DNA from: an uncultured Bacteroidota bacterium
GTDB taxonomy: Bacteria; Bacteroidota; Bacteroidia; Bacteroidales; SZUA-534
Assembly: GCA_946186925.1 (NCBI GenBank)
Contig: CAMHPA010000004.1
Coordinates: forward strand, 1-64,000
Length of the DNA: 64,000 nucleotides
Direction: 5' to 3'
A program made the position numbers and the translations under genes. Numbering within the stretch: the first letter of the stretch is position 1; each line of letters opens with the position of its first letter. Positions 40,182-50,806 of this stretch are shown in pieces. The notes beneath the pieces are model-generated. The model was not told where the DNA came from. It worked only from the letters and a program-made list of their open reading frames with translations, and made no database searches.

Positions 40182-41027
40182 ATGAGCATTTTCGAATCAA
40201 TCATTATTGCAATAGTCGAGGGGCTGACGGAGTTTCTGCCCGTGTCGTCGACAGGACATATGATAATTACTCAAGGTCTGCTGGGCGTTGAGAGCGACGC
40301 GTTTGTGAAGGCCTTCACGGTGATAATTCAGTTCGGCGCCATTCTGTCGGTGGTGGTGCTCTACTGGAAGCGTTTCTTCCGACTCAACACCGAGCCCGCA
40401 CCCGAGGGCGCAGGTGCGCTGAAACTCCTGATTCACAAGTTCGATTTTTACTGGAAACTGCTGGTGGCTTTCATTCCCGCCGCGGTTATCGGTCTGCTTT
40501 TCAGCGATAAGATTGACGAAATGCTTGAGAGCGTGACCGTTGTGGCCATAATGCTGGTTGTGGGCGGCGTGTTTATGCTCTTCTGCGATAAGATTTTCAA
40601 CCGCGGCTCTGACGAGACCAAACTGACCGAGCGCCGAGCGTTGTATATTGGTCTGTTTCAATGCATTGCAATGATTCCTGGCGTTTCGCGCTCAATGGCG
40701 ACAATCGTGGGCGGAATGGCGCAGAAACTCACCCGCAAAGCGGCCGCCGAGTTCTCGTTTTTCCTGGCCGTGCCTACAATGTGCGCCGCGTCGGGCTACA
40801 AAATGCTCAAACTGCTGCTCTCTGACGAGGGCCTGCAACTGCTCACCGACAATCTGGGCGTGCTGATTATCGGCAATATTGTGGCTTTTGTGGTGGCGCT
40901 GCTGGCAATGAAGTGGTTTGTGGCGTTTCTCACCAAATACGGCTTCAAGGTTTTCGGCATATACCGAATCATTGCAGGCGGCCTGATTCTGGTGCTAATG
41001 GCGTGCGGGGTGAATTTGACGGTGTAA
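40182..41027 (+). CDS. uppP: Undecaprenyl-diphosphate phosphatase
   Basis: [34 protein letters not shown]. Confidence 0.96.
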   Translation: MSIFESIIIAIVEGLTEFLPVSSTGHMIITQGLLGVESDAFVKAFTVIIQFGAILSVVVLYWKRFFRLNTEPAPEGAGALKLLIHKFDFYWKLLVAFIPAAVIGLLFSDKIDEMLESVTVVAIMLVVGGVFMLFCDKIFNRGSDETKLTERRALYIGLFQCIAMIPGVSRSMATIVGGMAQKLTRKAAAEFSFFLAVPTMCAASGYKMLKLLLSDEGLQLLTDNLGVLIIGNIVAFVVALLAMKWFVAFLTKYGFKVFGIYRIIAGGLILVLMACGVNLTV

Positions 41028-41044
41028 AAAGGTGAGATGTTTAG

Positions 41045-41070
41045 AAGGTGAGTCGCTTCGCTGTTTAGAA
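41045..41070 (+). repeat. 26-bp repeat copy 1 (aaggtgagtcgcttcgctgtttagaa)
   Basis: Recurs twice at 41962-42012. Confidence 0.75.
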
Positions 41071-41142
41071 ATCGATAAAAACTAAACTTCTAAACATTAA
41101 AACTTTTAACTTCGAAAACTTAAAACTTATAACTTCTCATAA

Positions 41143-41961
41143 ATGGATAAATCACTTTTCGAACACATCGGGCAGTTCCGCAGACAGGCTGCGGGCAAGA
41201 TTCCTGCGCAGTCGCTCAGCCACCAACTGCTGACCAAGACGGTCAACTTTCTGTTCCCCATCTTGTGCGACGACGACCAATCGACCGAGGCGCGCTACTA
41301 CGATATGCGCCACCTTATGGAGCAGGTGCTGGCGCAACTCTCGCTCGCCGACGAGCAGATTCAAGACGAGATTGACACCTTCTCGAACTCGCTCGAACTG
41401 CTCTATCTGCGTATGATTGAGGACGCTACGGCCATCTTCAACGGCGACCCCGCCGCCAAGTCCATCGAGGAGGTGATTGTGACCTATCCTGGTTTCTACG
41501 CCATTGTGGTTTACCGCCTAGCGCACCAACTTTATGAGCAGAACATCCCCATTGTGCCGCGGCTCTTCACCGAGTACGCCCACGGCAAGACGGGCATCGA
41601 CATACACCCTGGGGCCACCATCGGCCACTCGTTCTGCATCGACCACGGCACAGGCATTGTGGTGGGCGAGACAACCGTCATCGGCAACAATGTGAAAATC
41701 TATCAGGGCGTGACTTTGGGCGCCTTGAGCGTGGACAAGGCCGAAGCGGGCGTGAAGCGTCACCCGACAATCGAAGACAACGTGACCATCTACGCTGGCG
41801 CCACCATTCTGGGCGGCAAGTCCATCATCGGCCACGACTCGGTCATCGGCGGTAACGTGTGGCTCACAAGCGGCGTTGAGCCCTACTCAACGGTGTTCAA
41901 CAAGAGCAACGTCTACGTGAAAGGCCAAATGGACGACCAATTGGGGAACTGGATTATTTAA
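41143..41961 (+). CDS. cysE: Serine O-acetyltransferase (EpsC-type)
   Basis: TGIDIHPGATIGHSFCIDHGTGIVVGETTVIGNNVKIYQGVTLGA hexapeptide repeats. Confidence 0.94.
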   Translation: MDKSLFEHIGQFRRQAAGKIPAQSLSHQLLTKTVNFLFPILCDDDQSTEARYYDMRHLMEQVLAQLSLADEQIQDEIDTFSNSLELLYLRMIEDATAIFNGDPAAKSIEEVIVTYPGFYAIVVYRLAHQLYEQNIPIVPRLFTEYAHGKTGIDIHPGATIGHSFCIDHGTGIVVGETTVIGNNVKIYQGVTLGALSVDKAEAGVKRHPTIEDNVTIYAGATILGGKSIIGHDSVIGGNVWLTSGVEPYSTVFNKSNVYVKGQMDDQLGNWII

Positions 41962-42012
41962 AAGGTTGAGGCGCTTCGCTGTTGAGAAGGTGAGACGCTT
42001 CGCTGTTTAGAA
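41962..42012 (+). repeat. Two near-tandem copies of the 26-bp repeat
   Basis: aaggttgaggcgcttcgctgttgagaa then aaggtgagacgcttcgctgtttagaa. Confidence 0.75.
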
Positions 42013-42052
42013 AAACTAAACCCTAAACTCTAACCACTAAACCTTAAAGAGA

Positions 42053-43048
42053 ATGCCCAAATACTCATTCATAGTGCCTGTCTACAACCGCCCCGACGAG
42101 GTTGACGAGCTGCTGCAGTCGCTTACGGCGCAGCGCTTCCGCGATTTCGACGTGACCATTGTTGAGGACGGCTCGGCCGACACCTGCCGCCACATTGTGG
42201 AAAAATTCGCCGAAAGGCTGCCAATCAACTATTTAGAGCAACCGAACGGCGGTCCAAGCGCGGCGCGCAACAATGGTGCGGCGCACGCTGCGGGCGATTA
42301 TCTGATTTTTCTGGATTCGGATGTGATTGTGCCCGTCGGCTATCTCGACGCCGTTGACAAAGCTGTGGACGAGCGCGGCCTGCAGTGCTTCGGCGGCCCC
42401 GACGCGTCGCATCCGTCGTTCACGCCCATACAAAAAGCCATCAGCCACTCAATGACATCGGTGCTCACCACCGGCGGCATTCGCGGCAAGAAAGAGAAAA
42501 TGGACAAGTTCTATCCGCGCAGCTTCAATATGGGCATCAGCCGCGGCGAGTTTGCGCGCGTGGGCGGATTCGGCGATATGCGCTTTGGCGAGGACGTCGA
42601 TTTCAGTATGCGGCTCATTGAGCACGGTTGCAAGGCGGGGCTTATCAGCGACGCGTTTGTCTATCACAAGCGCCGCACCACGTTCAAGGCGTTCTTCAAG
42701 CAGGTTTACAATTCGGGCATTGCGCGCATCAATCTCGAAAAACGCCACCCCGGCACAATGAAACTGGTTCACGCACTGCCGGCGGCGTTCTTTCTGGGCA
42801 ACATCGGGCTCATTGTTTTGGGCTTTCTGTGGTGGCCGCTGTGGTGCCTTCTGGCTCTGCCCGTTCTGGCCTTTTTTGCCGACGCGCTTGTGGCGACAAA
42901 AGAGCTGCGGGTGGCTCTGCTGGCTGTTCCGGCGGCCTACGTGCAGCTCGGCGGCTACGGCTGCGGCTTCTGCGAGTGCTTTGTGCGCCGCGTCATCTTC
43001 GGCCAAGGCGAGTTTACGCGGTTTGTTAAAAACTTCTACAAGAAATAA
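42053..43048 (+). CDS. Glycosyltransferase family 2 protein with C-terminal TM helices
   Basis: SFIVPVYNRPDEVDELLQSL; VTIVEDGS; LDSDVIVP; GEDVDFSMRL. Confidence 0.92.
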   Translation: MPKYSFIVPVYNRPDEVDELLQSLTAQRFRDFDVTIVEDGSADTCRHIVEKFAERLPINYLEQPNGGPSAARNNGAAHAAGDYLIFLDSDVIVPVGYLDAVDKAVDERGLQCFGGPDASHPSFTPIQKAISHSMTSVLTTGGIRGKKEKMDKFYPRSFNMGISRGEFARVGGFGDMRFGEDVDFSMRLIEHGCKAGLISDAFVYHKRRTTFKAFFKQVYNSGIARINLEKRHPGTMKLVHALPAAFFLGNIGLIVLGFLWWPLWCLLALPVLAFFADALVATKELRVALLAVPAAYVQLGGYGCGFCECFVRRVIFGQGEFTRFVKNFYKK

Positions 43049-43196
43049 ACGGCTGTCAATCTGGAAGTTGACCGGCAAAGGCAAGATTGCCCCCACTGCC
43101 GCCGTCAATCGGCCCGTCTTTTTTATCTATATTTATGGCCTGCCGAAACCAACCTGATAATCAAGAGTTTTGGTTGATAATATTTTGACATACAGC

Positions 43197-45221
43197 ATGA
43201 TAGATCAGGAAACAGTCAGCCGGATTTTCGACACCGCCAACATTCTTGAGGTGGTGCAGGACTTTGTGAGCCTCAAAAAACGTGGCGCCAATTATATAGG
43301 CTGCTGTCCGTTCCATAACGAAAAAACGCCGTCGTTCTACGTATCGCCGACGAAAAACATCTACAAGTGCTTCGGTTGCGGCAAGGGTGGCAATAGCGTC
43401 AACTTTGTGATGGAACACGAACAGATGAGTTATATTGAGGCATTGAAATATCTGGCTCAAAAATATCACATCGAAGTTAAAGAGACAGAGCTCACGGCTG
43501 AACAGCAGGAGCGCCATGATGACCGCGAAAGCATGCTGGTGCTGAACGAGTTTGCCAAAAACACCTTCATCCGCAATATGACGGAAACTGACGAGGGGCG
43601 TGCCATCGGCTACAAATACTTCAAGGAGCGCGGTTTCAACGAAGAAACCATTAAAACCTTTGAATTAGGATTCAGCCTCTCAGACCGCAAAGCTTTCACC
43701 GACTATGCGCTCAAAAGCGGTTACCAACAAAAGTATTTGGTCAGCACCGGACTCTCAATTCTGCATGACGACGGCTATATTTTCGACCGGTTCAGTAACC
43801 GAGTGATGTTTCCCATCCATAGTGTCAGCGGCAAGGTTATTGGTTTTGGAGGCCGTGTGCTTGATGCCCGTACCAAGGGCGTGAGCATCAAGTATATGAA
43901 CTCGCCGCAGTCTGAAATATATGACAAGAGCCGCTCGCTATATGGCATATACCAGGCCAAGCCGGCCATTGCACGCAATGACAAATGCTTTTTGGTTGAG
44001 GGCTACACCGATGTGTTGAGTATGCACCAGAGCGGCATCACCAATGTGGTGGCAAGCAACGGAACAGCGCTTACAACAGAGCAGATAAGGCTGATAAAGA
44101 AATTCACAAACAATGTAACGGTACTCTACGACGGCGACGCTGCCGGCATTCACGCCGCTTTGCGCGGAATCGACATGATTCTGGCCGAAGGGATGAACGT
44201 GAAGGTGCTGCTTTTGCCCGACGGCGAGGATCCCGACTCGTTCGCACGCAACCACAGCTCATCGGAGCTGGAGACGTTCATCGGTGCAAACGAAACCGAT
44301 TTCGTGCTTTTCAAAACACGTTTGCTCTTGGGCGATGCCGGCAACGACCCCATCAAAAAAGCCGAGCTGATTAATGACATTGTGGCGTCAATAGCTGCCA
44401 TTTCTGACGACATTAAGCGGTTGCTCTATGTGAAGGAATGCGCCAAGCTGATGGATATTGAAGAGGCCGTGCTGAAAGATGCCACTGAAAAGAAAATCAA
44501 CAAGATAACCTATCAGCAGCTTGAGGCCGCGCAAAAGGAGCGCGAGCGTGAGCGCCGCCAGAAGGAGATGGCGGCACAAACACCGACGCAACAGCCTCAA
44601 ACACCAGAGCAACGCCCAATCTTGAACGAAGAGACGGCCCGGAACAAGCGCTTCTGCGAGTTTGAGTCGGGACTGCTGAAATGCCTAATCCGCTTCGGCA
44701 ACAATGTGCTTTTCGAGGTGGAGAAGGAAAACACGCCGATAGAGAATGTGACGGTGTCACGGTACATCCTCAATGATCTGAAAATCAGTGAGATTGCCTT
44801 TAGAAACGTGAATTGCAGAAAAATGCTTGACATCTACATTTCGGCCACCGGGCATGGCGGAACACTCGACGACAGTCTGTTCACACAGTGCCACGACACC
44901 AACGTGAGCTCGTTTGCAGTGAACCTTCTGGTGGAGAAAAACGAGGTGAGCAGCGAGTTTTGGAACAAGCGTAACCGCTACATCCCGCCCGAAAAAGTTA
45001 ATATGAAGGAGGTTGTCGACCGCTTGCTCTCGGGCTACAAGCTCGAGATAGTGGAGCAATTGCTCGACGATATACAGAAAAAGGTTGCCGAGCTGGAAAA
45101 TGAACCCAATAGCGAAGAGAGAGACGAGAAGATAGCAGCTCTGACAGCCAAACTCCCGATTTATATAAAATACAAGCAAAAATTATCTAGTTCATTAGAT
45201 AGGGTTTTGAACAAAAAATGA
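43197..45221 (+). CDS. dnaG: DNA primase
   Basis: CHC2 zinc finger CCPFHNEKTPSFYVSPTKNIYKCFGCGKGG; TOPRIM VEGYTDVLSMHQ. Confidence 0.97.
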   Translation: MIDQETVSRIFDTANILEVVQDFVSLKKRGANYIGCCPFHNEKTPSFYVSPTKNIYKCFGCGKGGNSVNFVMEHEQMSYIEALKYLAQKYHIEVKETELTAEQQERHDDRESMLVLNEFAKNTFIRNMTETDEGRAIGYKYFKERGFNEETIKTFELGFSLSDRKAFTDYALKSGYQQKYLVSTGLSILHDDGYIFDRFSNRVMFPIHSVSGKVIGFGGRVLDARTKGVSIKYMNSPQSEIYDKSRSLYGIYQAKPAIARNDKCFLVEGYTDVLSMHQSGITNVVASNGTALTTEQIRLIKKFTNNVTVLYDGDAAGIHAALRGIDMILAEGMNVKVLLLPDGEDPDSFARNHSSSELETFIGANETDFVLFKTRLLLGDAGNDPIKKAELINDIVASIAAISDDIKRLLYVKECAKLMDIEEAVLKDATEKKINKITYQQLEAAQKERERERRQKEMAAQTPTQQPQTPEQRPILNEETARNKRFCEFESGLLKCLIRFGNNVLFEVEKENTPIENVTVSRYILNDLKISEIAFRNVNCRKMLDIYISATGHGGTLDDSLFTQCHDTNVSSFAVNLLVEKNEVSSEFWNKRNRYIPPEKVNMKEVVDRLLSGYKLEIVEQLLDDIQKKVAELENEPNSEERDEKIAALTAKLPIYIKYKQKLSSSLDRVLNKK

Positions 45222-45263
45222 TATACTTGCATCGGTTTAACCGTTAATTCAGCTCACAAAAAA

Positions 45264-46844
45264 ATGAAGCGATTAAAAATAATGATAGTGGTCATAGCTG
45301 CGATGACCAGCTTCAACGCTTCGGCGGCAATTGATGTAACCTATTGCCGTGCTCACTGGTGGCTGACGCCCGACTCAACGTTCATAAAAGGCTCGGTAGC
45401 CACATATTTTAAGCCTACGGCCGATGAGATCAACGCCATTGATTTCGACCTTGTGGGGCACATGCGTGTAGACAGTGTTGTGAGCCACAATCAGCACCTC
45501 GCCTTCAATCATTCAGCCAACAAATTGTCAGTGACGCTGCCTTGTGTCGTGGCGCAGGGCACAACTGACTCCGTTGTGATTCACTATCATGGCAAACTAA
45601 AGTCGACAGGCTTAGGATCTATCGGTATTAATCATCAAACACACACCATTTGGACAATTTCACAGCCATATGGTGCACGCGACTGGTGGCCCTGCCAACA
45701 GAACCTCTACGATAAAATCGATTCAATGGACATTTTTGTCACCTGCCCTATTGAGTACAAAGTGGCCACCAACGGTGTGATTGTTAGCGACATGGCAACT
45801 GGGCGCAAACACACTACGCATTACCGAGTGCGTCATCCGCTCAACTACTACACAATTGGCGTGGCTGTGGGCGATTACATTATCAAACAAGGAGAAGCAG
45901 CTCTGTCCTCCGGCGACACTGTACCAATATACTATTACCATTGGCCGACAAAAAATTCCGGCAACATGCTGTCCTATATGACAGATCTTCTGAATGTATA
46001 CAGCGACTACTTCATGCCATATCCATATGCTGATGAAAAATACGGTCAGGCCACAATCAGCGGAGGCACCAACATTGAACATCAGACAATGGCATTCCTG
46101 GCCCAACCAGAAAACGCCATTATGGTGGCACACGAACTTACGCACCAGTGGTTTGGCAATTATGTGACTTGTGGCGGGTGGCACAATATATGGGTAAACG
46201 AAGGTTTTGCAACATTCGGCGAGCTGTTGGCCATTGAAAAGTTGTTCCCGGAAGAAAGTGAGGGCTGGCTCAACTACACCATAACCAACGCACTGCAGGC
46301 AAAAGACTCCCTCGTTATTACCGACACCACCAACCCCGACCGCATCTTCGATGTGCCAACAGCCTACAGCAAGGGCGCCATGGTGGTTGTAATGCTACGC
46401 GACGAGATTGGCGAACCCGCCTTTCGCCAAGGCTGCCAAATGATATTGGAACGTTTCGGTAATGGATTCACTACCATCGACGACGCCCGCCAGTGCTTTG
46501 AACAAGCCGCCGACACATCACTTGTCGATTTCTTCAACCGCTGGATTTACTGTGGTGGGCATCCTCAGTTCAAAGTATCATATAACAACAAGCAGTTCGG
46601 AAGCACAATCATCGACATACAGCAGTCGGCTGCAAAGCTCAAATCCACCGACCCCGATTTCTACCCAATGCACATAACTGTCAGGCTTGTGGGCAAAAAC
46701 GCACAAAAAGACGTGCGTCTGCATCTTACATCACCACAGCAACAATTTGTTGTGTCAACCGACTTCAAAGTCAACAATGTGATTTTCGACCCCAACAAAG
46801 TCATTCTTGGCACCTGGCACTTGAAAAAACAAGGCAAAAAATGA
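45264..46844 (+). CDS. M1 family aminopeptidase, exported
   Basis: HELTHQWFGN-x-NEGFA zinc motif HExxH...E; signal peptide. Confidence 0.94.
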   Translation: MKRLKIMIVVIAAMTSFNASAAIDVTYCRAHWWLTPDSTFIKGSVATYFKPTADEINAIDFDLVGHMRVDSVVSHNQHLAFNHSANKLSVTLPCVVAQGTTDSVVIHYHGKLKSTGLGSIGINHQTHTIWTISQPYGARDWWPCQQNLYDKIDSMDIFVTCPIEYKVATNGVIVSDMATGRKHTTHYRVRHPLNYYTIGVAVGDYIIKQGEAALSSGDTVPIYYYHWPTKNSGNMLSYMTDLLNVYSDYFMPYPYADEKYGQATISGGTNIEHQTMAFLAQPENAIMVAHELTHQWFGNYVTCGGWHNIWVNEGFATFGELLAIEKLFPEESEGWLNYTITNALQAKDSLVITDTTNPDRIFDVPTAYSKGAMVVVMLRDEIGEPAFRQGCQMILERFGNGFTTIDDARQCFEQAADTSLVDFFNRWIYCGGHPQFKVSYNNKQFGSTIIDIQQSAAKLKSTDPDFYPMHITVRLVGKNAQKDVRLHLTSPQQQFVVSTDFKVNNVIFDPNKVILGTWHLKKQGKK

Positions 46845-47018
46845 TTTCGTTGCCGCAGGCCCCAGGCCGAGAGGATTGGAAAAAATAGTATAGCCGTAGC
46901 GTTTCACGCAGCATCTTTCAAATCAATTCTCGCCAACTTGTTTTTCTCAAAACACTAAACCTATAATCACTCAACTTTTCCCTAAAAACCATTATTTTCG
47001 CACCAAATTTTCAAGGTT

Positions 47019-49085
47019 ATGACTGAATATAAAAGATACACAATCACATCGGCTCTGCCTTACGCCAACGGGCCGGTGCACATCGGGCATTTGGCCGGGG
47101 TTTATGTGCCGGCCGACATCTACGCTCGCTATCTTCGCGCACGCGGACGTGACGTTATGTTCATCGGCGGAAGCGATGAGCACGGCGTGCCCGTTACCAT
47201 CCGCGCGCAGAAAGAAGGCATTACGGTGCAGGAGGTGGTTGACCGCTACCACAATCTGATTAAAAAATCGTTTGAGGAGTTCGGCATCTCGTTCGACGTT
47301 TACAGCCGCACCACATCGGCCATCCACCATAAGTTTGCCGCTGATTTCTTCCGCAAACTCTACGACGACGGCCTGCTTGAGGAGAAGACCGAGGAGCAGT
47401 TCTGCGACGAGCAGACGGGCGAGTTCCTGACCGACCGCAACATTGTGGGCGAGTGCCCGCGCTGCCATTTCACTGGCGCTTACGGCGACCAATGCGAGAA
47501 GTGCGGCGCAACCCTTTCGCCCGACGAACTCATCAACCCAACCAACAAGAACCACCCTGGCCACGGCCTTGTGAAGCGCCCGACCAAAAACTGGTATCTG
47601 CCGCTGGGCAACTATCAGGAGTGGCTCAAAAAATGGATTATCGAGGGCCACAAGGAGTGGAAAACCAACGTGTACGGACAGTGCAAGTCGTGGCTGGATA
47701 TGGATTTGCAGTCGCGGGCAATGACGCGCGACCTTGAATGGGGCATTCCCGTGCCAATCGAGGGTGTGAAGGGCAAGGTGCTCTATGTTTGGTTTGACGC
47801 GCCAATTGGCTATATATCAAATACAAAGGAACTTTGCGACAGCCAACCTGAACGCTGGGGCAACTGGGAGAAGTGGTGGAAGGACAACGACACGCGGCTC
47901 ATCCACTTCATCGGCAAGGACAACATTGTGTTCCACTGCATCATCTTCCCATCGATGCTGAAGGCGCACGGCGGCTACATTCTGCCCGACAACGTGCCCG
48001 CCAACGAGTTCCTGAACCTTGAGGGCGACAAGATTTCGACTTCGAAGAACTGGGCCGTCTGGCTGAACGAGTATCTGGTGGATTTCCCTGGAAAACAGGA
48101 CGTTCTGCGCTACGTGCTCACCGCCAACGCACCCGAAACCAAGGACAACGATTTCACCTGGAAGGACTTCCAAGCCCGCAACAACAACGAGTTGGTGGCC
48201 ATCTTGGGCAACTTTGTGAACCGCACCATTGTGCTTACGCAGAAATATTACGGCGGAAAGGCACCCGCTGCAGCCGAACTTACTGGTTACGACCGTGATA
48301 CGCTCGCTGAATTGGCTGCAAGCAAGGCCCGCGTTGAGGAGGCCATTGAGCAGTTCCGCTTCCGCGAAGCCCTGAAACTGGTAATGGACATTGCCCGTCT
48401 GGGTAACAAATATCTGGCCGAGACCGAGCCGTGGAAGGTGGTCAAAACCGACCCCGACCGCGTGCGCACCATAATGAACATCTGTCTGCAGATTGTTGCA
48501 AATCTGTCGGTTGCGTGCGACCCGTTTATGCCGTTCAGCGCCGAAAAAATGCGCAAGTTGCTCAATATTCCGCAACTGAACTGGGAGCATCTGGGCGCAC
48601 CAAATCTGATTGAAGACGGACACCAAATTGGCGAGCCGTTCCTGTTGTTCGAAAAGATTGAGGACGAGCCGATTGACGCACAAATCAAGCGCTTGGAAGA
48701 CATCAAGAAGGCGAACGAGGCAGCCGAAAAGGCCAACGCCCCCGCCGCCCCAATGAAGCCGCTCATCACCTACGACGACTTCAGCAAGATGGACATCCGC
48801 ACAGCCACAATCCTTGAGGCGGAGCGCGTGCCAAAATCCGACAAACTGATGAAACTGCTGGTTGATACGGGAATTGACAAGCGCACCGTTGTGTCGGGTG
48901 TGGCAAAGCACTTCACTGCCGAAGAACTTATCGGCAAACGCGTCACCATTCTGGCCAACCTTGCCCCGCGCAAACTGATGGGCATCGAGAGCCACGGAAT
49001 GATTCTGATGGCCGAAAACTTCGATGGCGCCCTGTCGATGATTCCGTGCGAGAAGGATTTCAAGAATGGGTCGGTGATTTGTTAG
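47019..49085 (+). CDS. metG: Methionine--tRNA ligase with C-terminal tRNA-binding domain
   Basis: [29 protein letters not shown]-terminal Trbp111-like domain. Confidence 0.97.
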   Translation: MTEYKRYTITSALPYANGPVHIGHLAGVYVPADIYARYLRARGRDVMFIGGSDEHGVPVTIRAQKEGITVQEVVDRYHNLIKKSFEEFGISFDVYSRTTSAIHHKFAADFFRKLYDDGLLEEKTEEQFCDEQTGEFLTDRNIVGECPRCHFTGAYGDQCEKCGATLSPDELINPTNKNHPGHGLVKRPTKNWYLPLGNYQEWLKKWIIEGHKEWKTNVYGQCKSWLDMDLQSRAMTRDLEWGIPVPIEGVKGKVLYVWFDAPIGYISNTKELCDSQPERWGNWEKWWKDNDTRLIHFIGKDNIVFHCIIFPSMLKAHGGYILPDNVPANEFLNLEGDKISTSKNWAVWLNEYLVDFPGKQDVLRYVLTANAPETKDNDFTWKDFQARNNNELVAILGNFVNRTIVLTQKYYGGKAPAAAELTGYDRDTLAELAASKARVEEAIEQFRFREALKLVMDIARLGNKYLAETEPWKVVKTDPDRVRTIMNICLQIVANLSVACDPFMPFSAEKMRKLLNIPQLNWEHLGAPNLIEDGHQIGEPFLLFEKIEDEPIDAQIKRLEDIKKANEAAEKANAPAAPMKPLITYDDFSKMDIRTATILEAERVPKSDKLMKLLVDTGIDKRTVVSGVAKHFTAEELIGKRVTILANLAPRKLMGIESHGMILMAENFDGALSMIPCEKDFKNGSVIC

Positions 49086-49196
49086 AGTAAAGTTGAAGGA
49101 GTAAAGAGTAAAGTATTAAGTATCAAGAGTAGGCGTATGGATAAAAAAGATAAAATTCCTTACTCTTTAATCATTACACATTAATCATTACACAAA

Positions 49197-50684
49197 ATGG
49201 AACAGTTATTCATATACAACACTTTAGCGCGTGCAAAACAACCGTTCAAGCCGATAAACGAGGGCAGGGTTGGAATGTACGTCTGCGGGCCAACGGTTTA
49301 TGGCGATGCCCACCTGGGGCACGCACGGCCTGCCATAACGTTCGATATTCTCTATCGCTATCTGCTGCACCTGGGCTACAAGGTGCGCTACGTGCGCAAC
49401 ATTACCGATGTGGGGCACCTTGAGCACGATGCCGACGAGGGCGAGGACAAAATCGCAAAGAAAGCCCGTCTGGAGCAACTTGAGCCGATGGAGGTTGCGC
49501 AATACTACACCCTGCGCTACCACGAGGCGATGAACAAACTCAACGTTCTGCCGCCAACCATCGAGCCGCGCGCGTCGGGGCACATTATCGAGCAGATTGA
49601 GTTTGTGAAGAAGATTCTCGAAAACGGATTCGCCTACGAGAGCAACGGCTCAATATACTTTGATATTGAGGCATATAGCAAGAAATTCAAATACGGCAAA
49701 CTCTCGGGGCGCAACGTTGAGGAGATGCTAGAGACCACCCGCGCCCTTGACGGTCAGGATGAGAAGCGCCGCACGTGCGATTTCGCCCTTTGGAAACGCG
49801 CTCAACCTGAACACATTATGCGCTGGCCTTCGCCTTGGAGCGACGGTTTCCCCGGCTGGCATATCGAGTGCTCGGCAATGGGCTGCAAGTATCTGGGCGA
49901 AGAATTTGATATTCACGGTGGCGGTATGGACCTGATTTTCCCGCATCACGAAAGTGAGATTGCACAGTCGGCGGCCGCTCTGGGCCACGATTCGGTCCAC
50001 TACTGGATGCACAACAATATGATTACCATCAACGGACAGAAGATGGGCAAGTCGCTTGGCAACTTCATCACACTCGGCGAGTTCTTCAGCGGCAGCCACA
50101 AGGATAAAGACGGCAACGAGATGCTCGACAAGGCTTATTCGCCAATGACCATCCGCTTCTTTATTCTTCAGGCGCACTACCGCTCAACGGTCGATTTCTC
50201 GAACGAGGCTCTGCAGGCGTCGGAGAAAGGTTTGGCAAAGATTGTGGAGACCTACAACCGACTGATGAAACTGCGTGCGTCGGACAAGACCACCGTTGAT
50301 GTGGCTGGCTTGCGCGAGCGCTGCGAGGAGGCAATGTGCGACGATTTGAATACGCCAATCGTTATCTCGCACCTGTTCGAGGCCGCAAAGGCTGTGAACA
50401 CCGTCGCCGACGGCAAGGGCACCATCAGTCAGGCCGACCTTGACGAGTTGCAAAGCGTGTTCCGCACGTTTGTTTGCGACATTCTCGGCCTTCAGGTTGA
50501 GGAGCAGGGCAGCGGCAGCAGCGAGTCGTACCGCAAAGCCGTCGACCTTCTGCTGTCAATTCGCCAACAGGCCAAGCAGAACAAGGACTGGGCCACAAGC
50601 GACCGCATCCGCAACGAGATGGCCGCCATCGGTTTCAACGTGAAAGACACCAAAGACGGGTTTGAGTGGGAGCTGGCAGAGTGA
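49197..50684 (+). CDS. cysS: Cysteine--tRNA ligase
   Basis: [43 protein letters not shown]. Confidence 0.97.
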   Translation: MEQLFIYNTLARAKQPFKPINEGRVGMYVCGPTVYGDAHLGHARPAITFDILYRYLLHLGYKVRYVRNITDVGHLEHDADEGEDKIAKKARLEQLEPMEVAQYYTLRYHEAMNKLNVLPPTIEPRASGHIIEQIEFVKKILENGFAYESNGSIYFDIEAYSKKFKYGKLSGRNVEEMLETTRALDGQDEKRRTCDFALWKRAQPEHIMRWPSPWSDGFPGWHIECSAMGCKYLGEEFDIHGGGMDLIFPHHESEIAQSAAALGHDSVHYWMHNNMITINGQKMGKSLGNFITLGEFFSGSHKDKDGNEMLDKAYSPMTIRFFILQAHYRSTVDFSNEALQASEKGLAKIVETYNRLMKLRASDKTTVDVAGLRERCEEAMCDDLNTPIVISHLFEAAKAVNTVADGKGTISQADLDELQSVFRTFVCDILGLQVEEQGSGSSESYRKAVDLLLSIRQQAKQNKDWATSDRIRNEMAAIGFNVKDTKDGFEWELAE

Positions 50685-50729
50685 TTTATTTAGGAGATAG
50701 GATTTAGAAATTAGGATTTTTGAATTATG

Positions 50730-50756
50730 ACGTAGGGACGCGATTCATCGCGTCTG
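50730..50756. repeat. Hairpin repeat gtagGGACGCGATTCATCGCGTCtgc
   Basis: Perfect GACGCGAT/ATCGCGTC stem in the cysS-glnS spacer. Confidence 0.7.
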
Positions 50757-50806
50757 CTCAAATCGGACAAAATCGGTTAGAAACAAGAACGTTTAAACAA
50801 CAAAAT

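Noticed and set aside
41037-42052. CRISPR-like array from repeated GCTTCGCTGTTTAGAA units
   Set aside because: Only three imperfect copies, no regular unique spacers and no cas genes; better explained as intergenic repeats.
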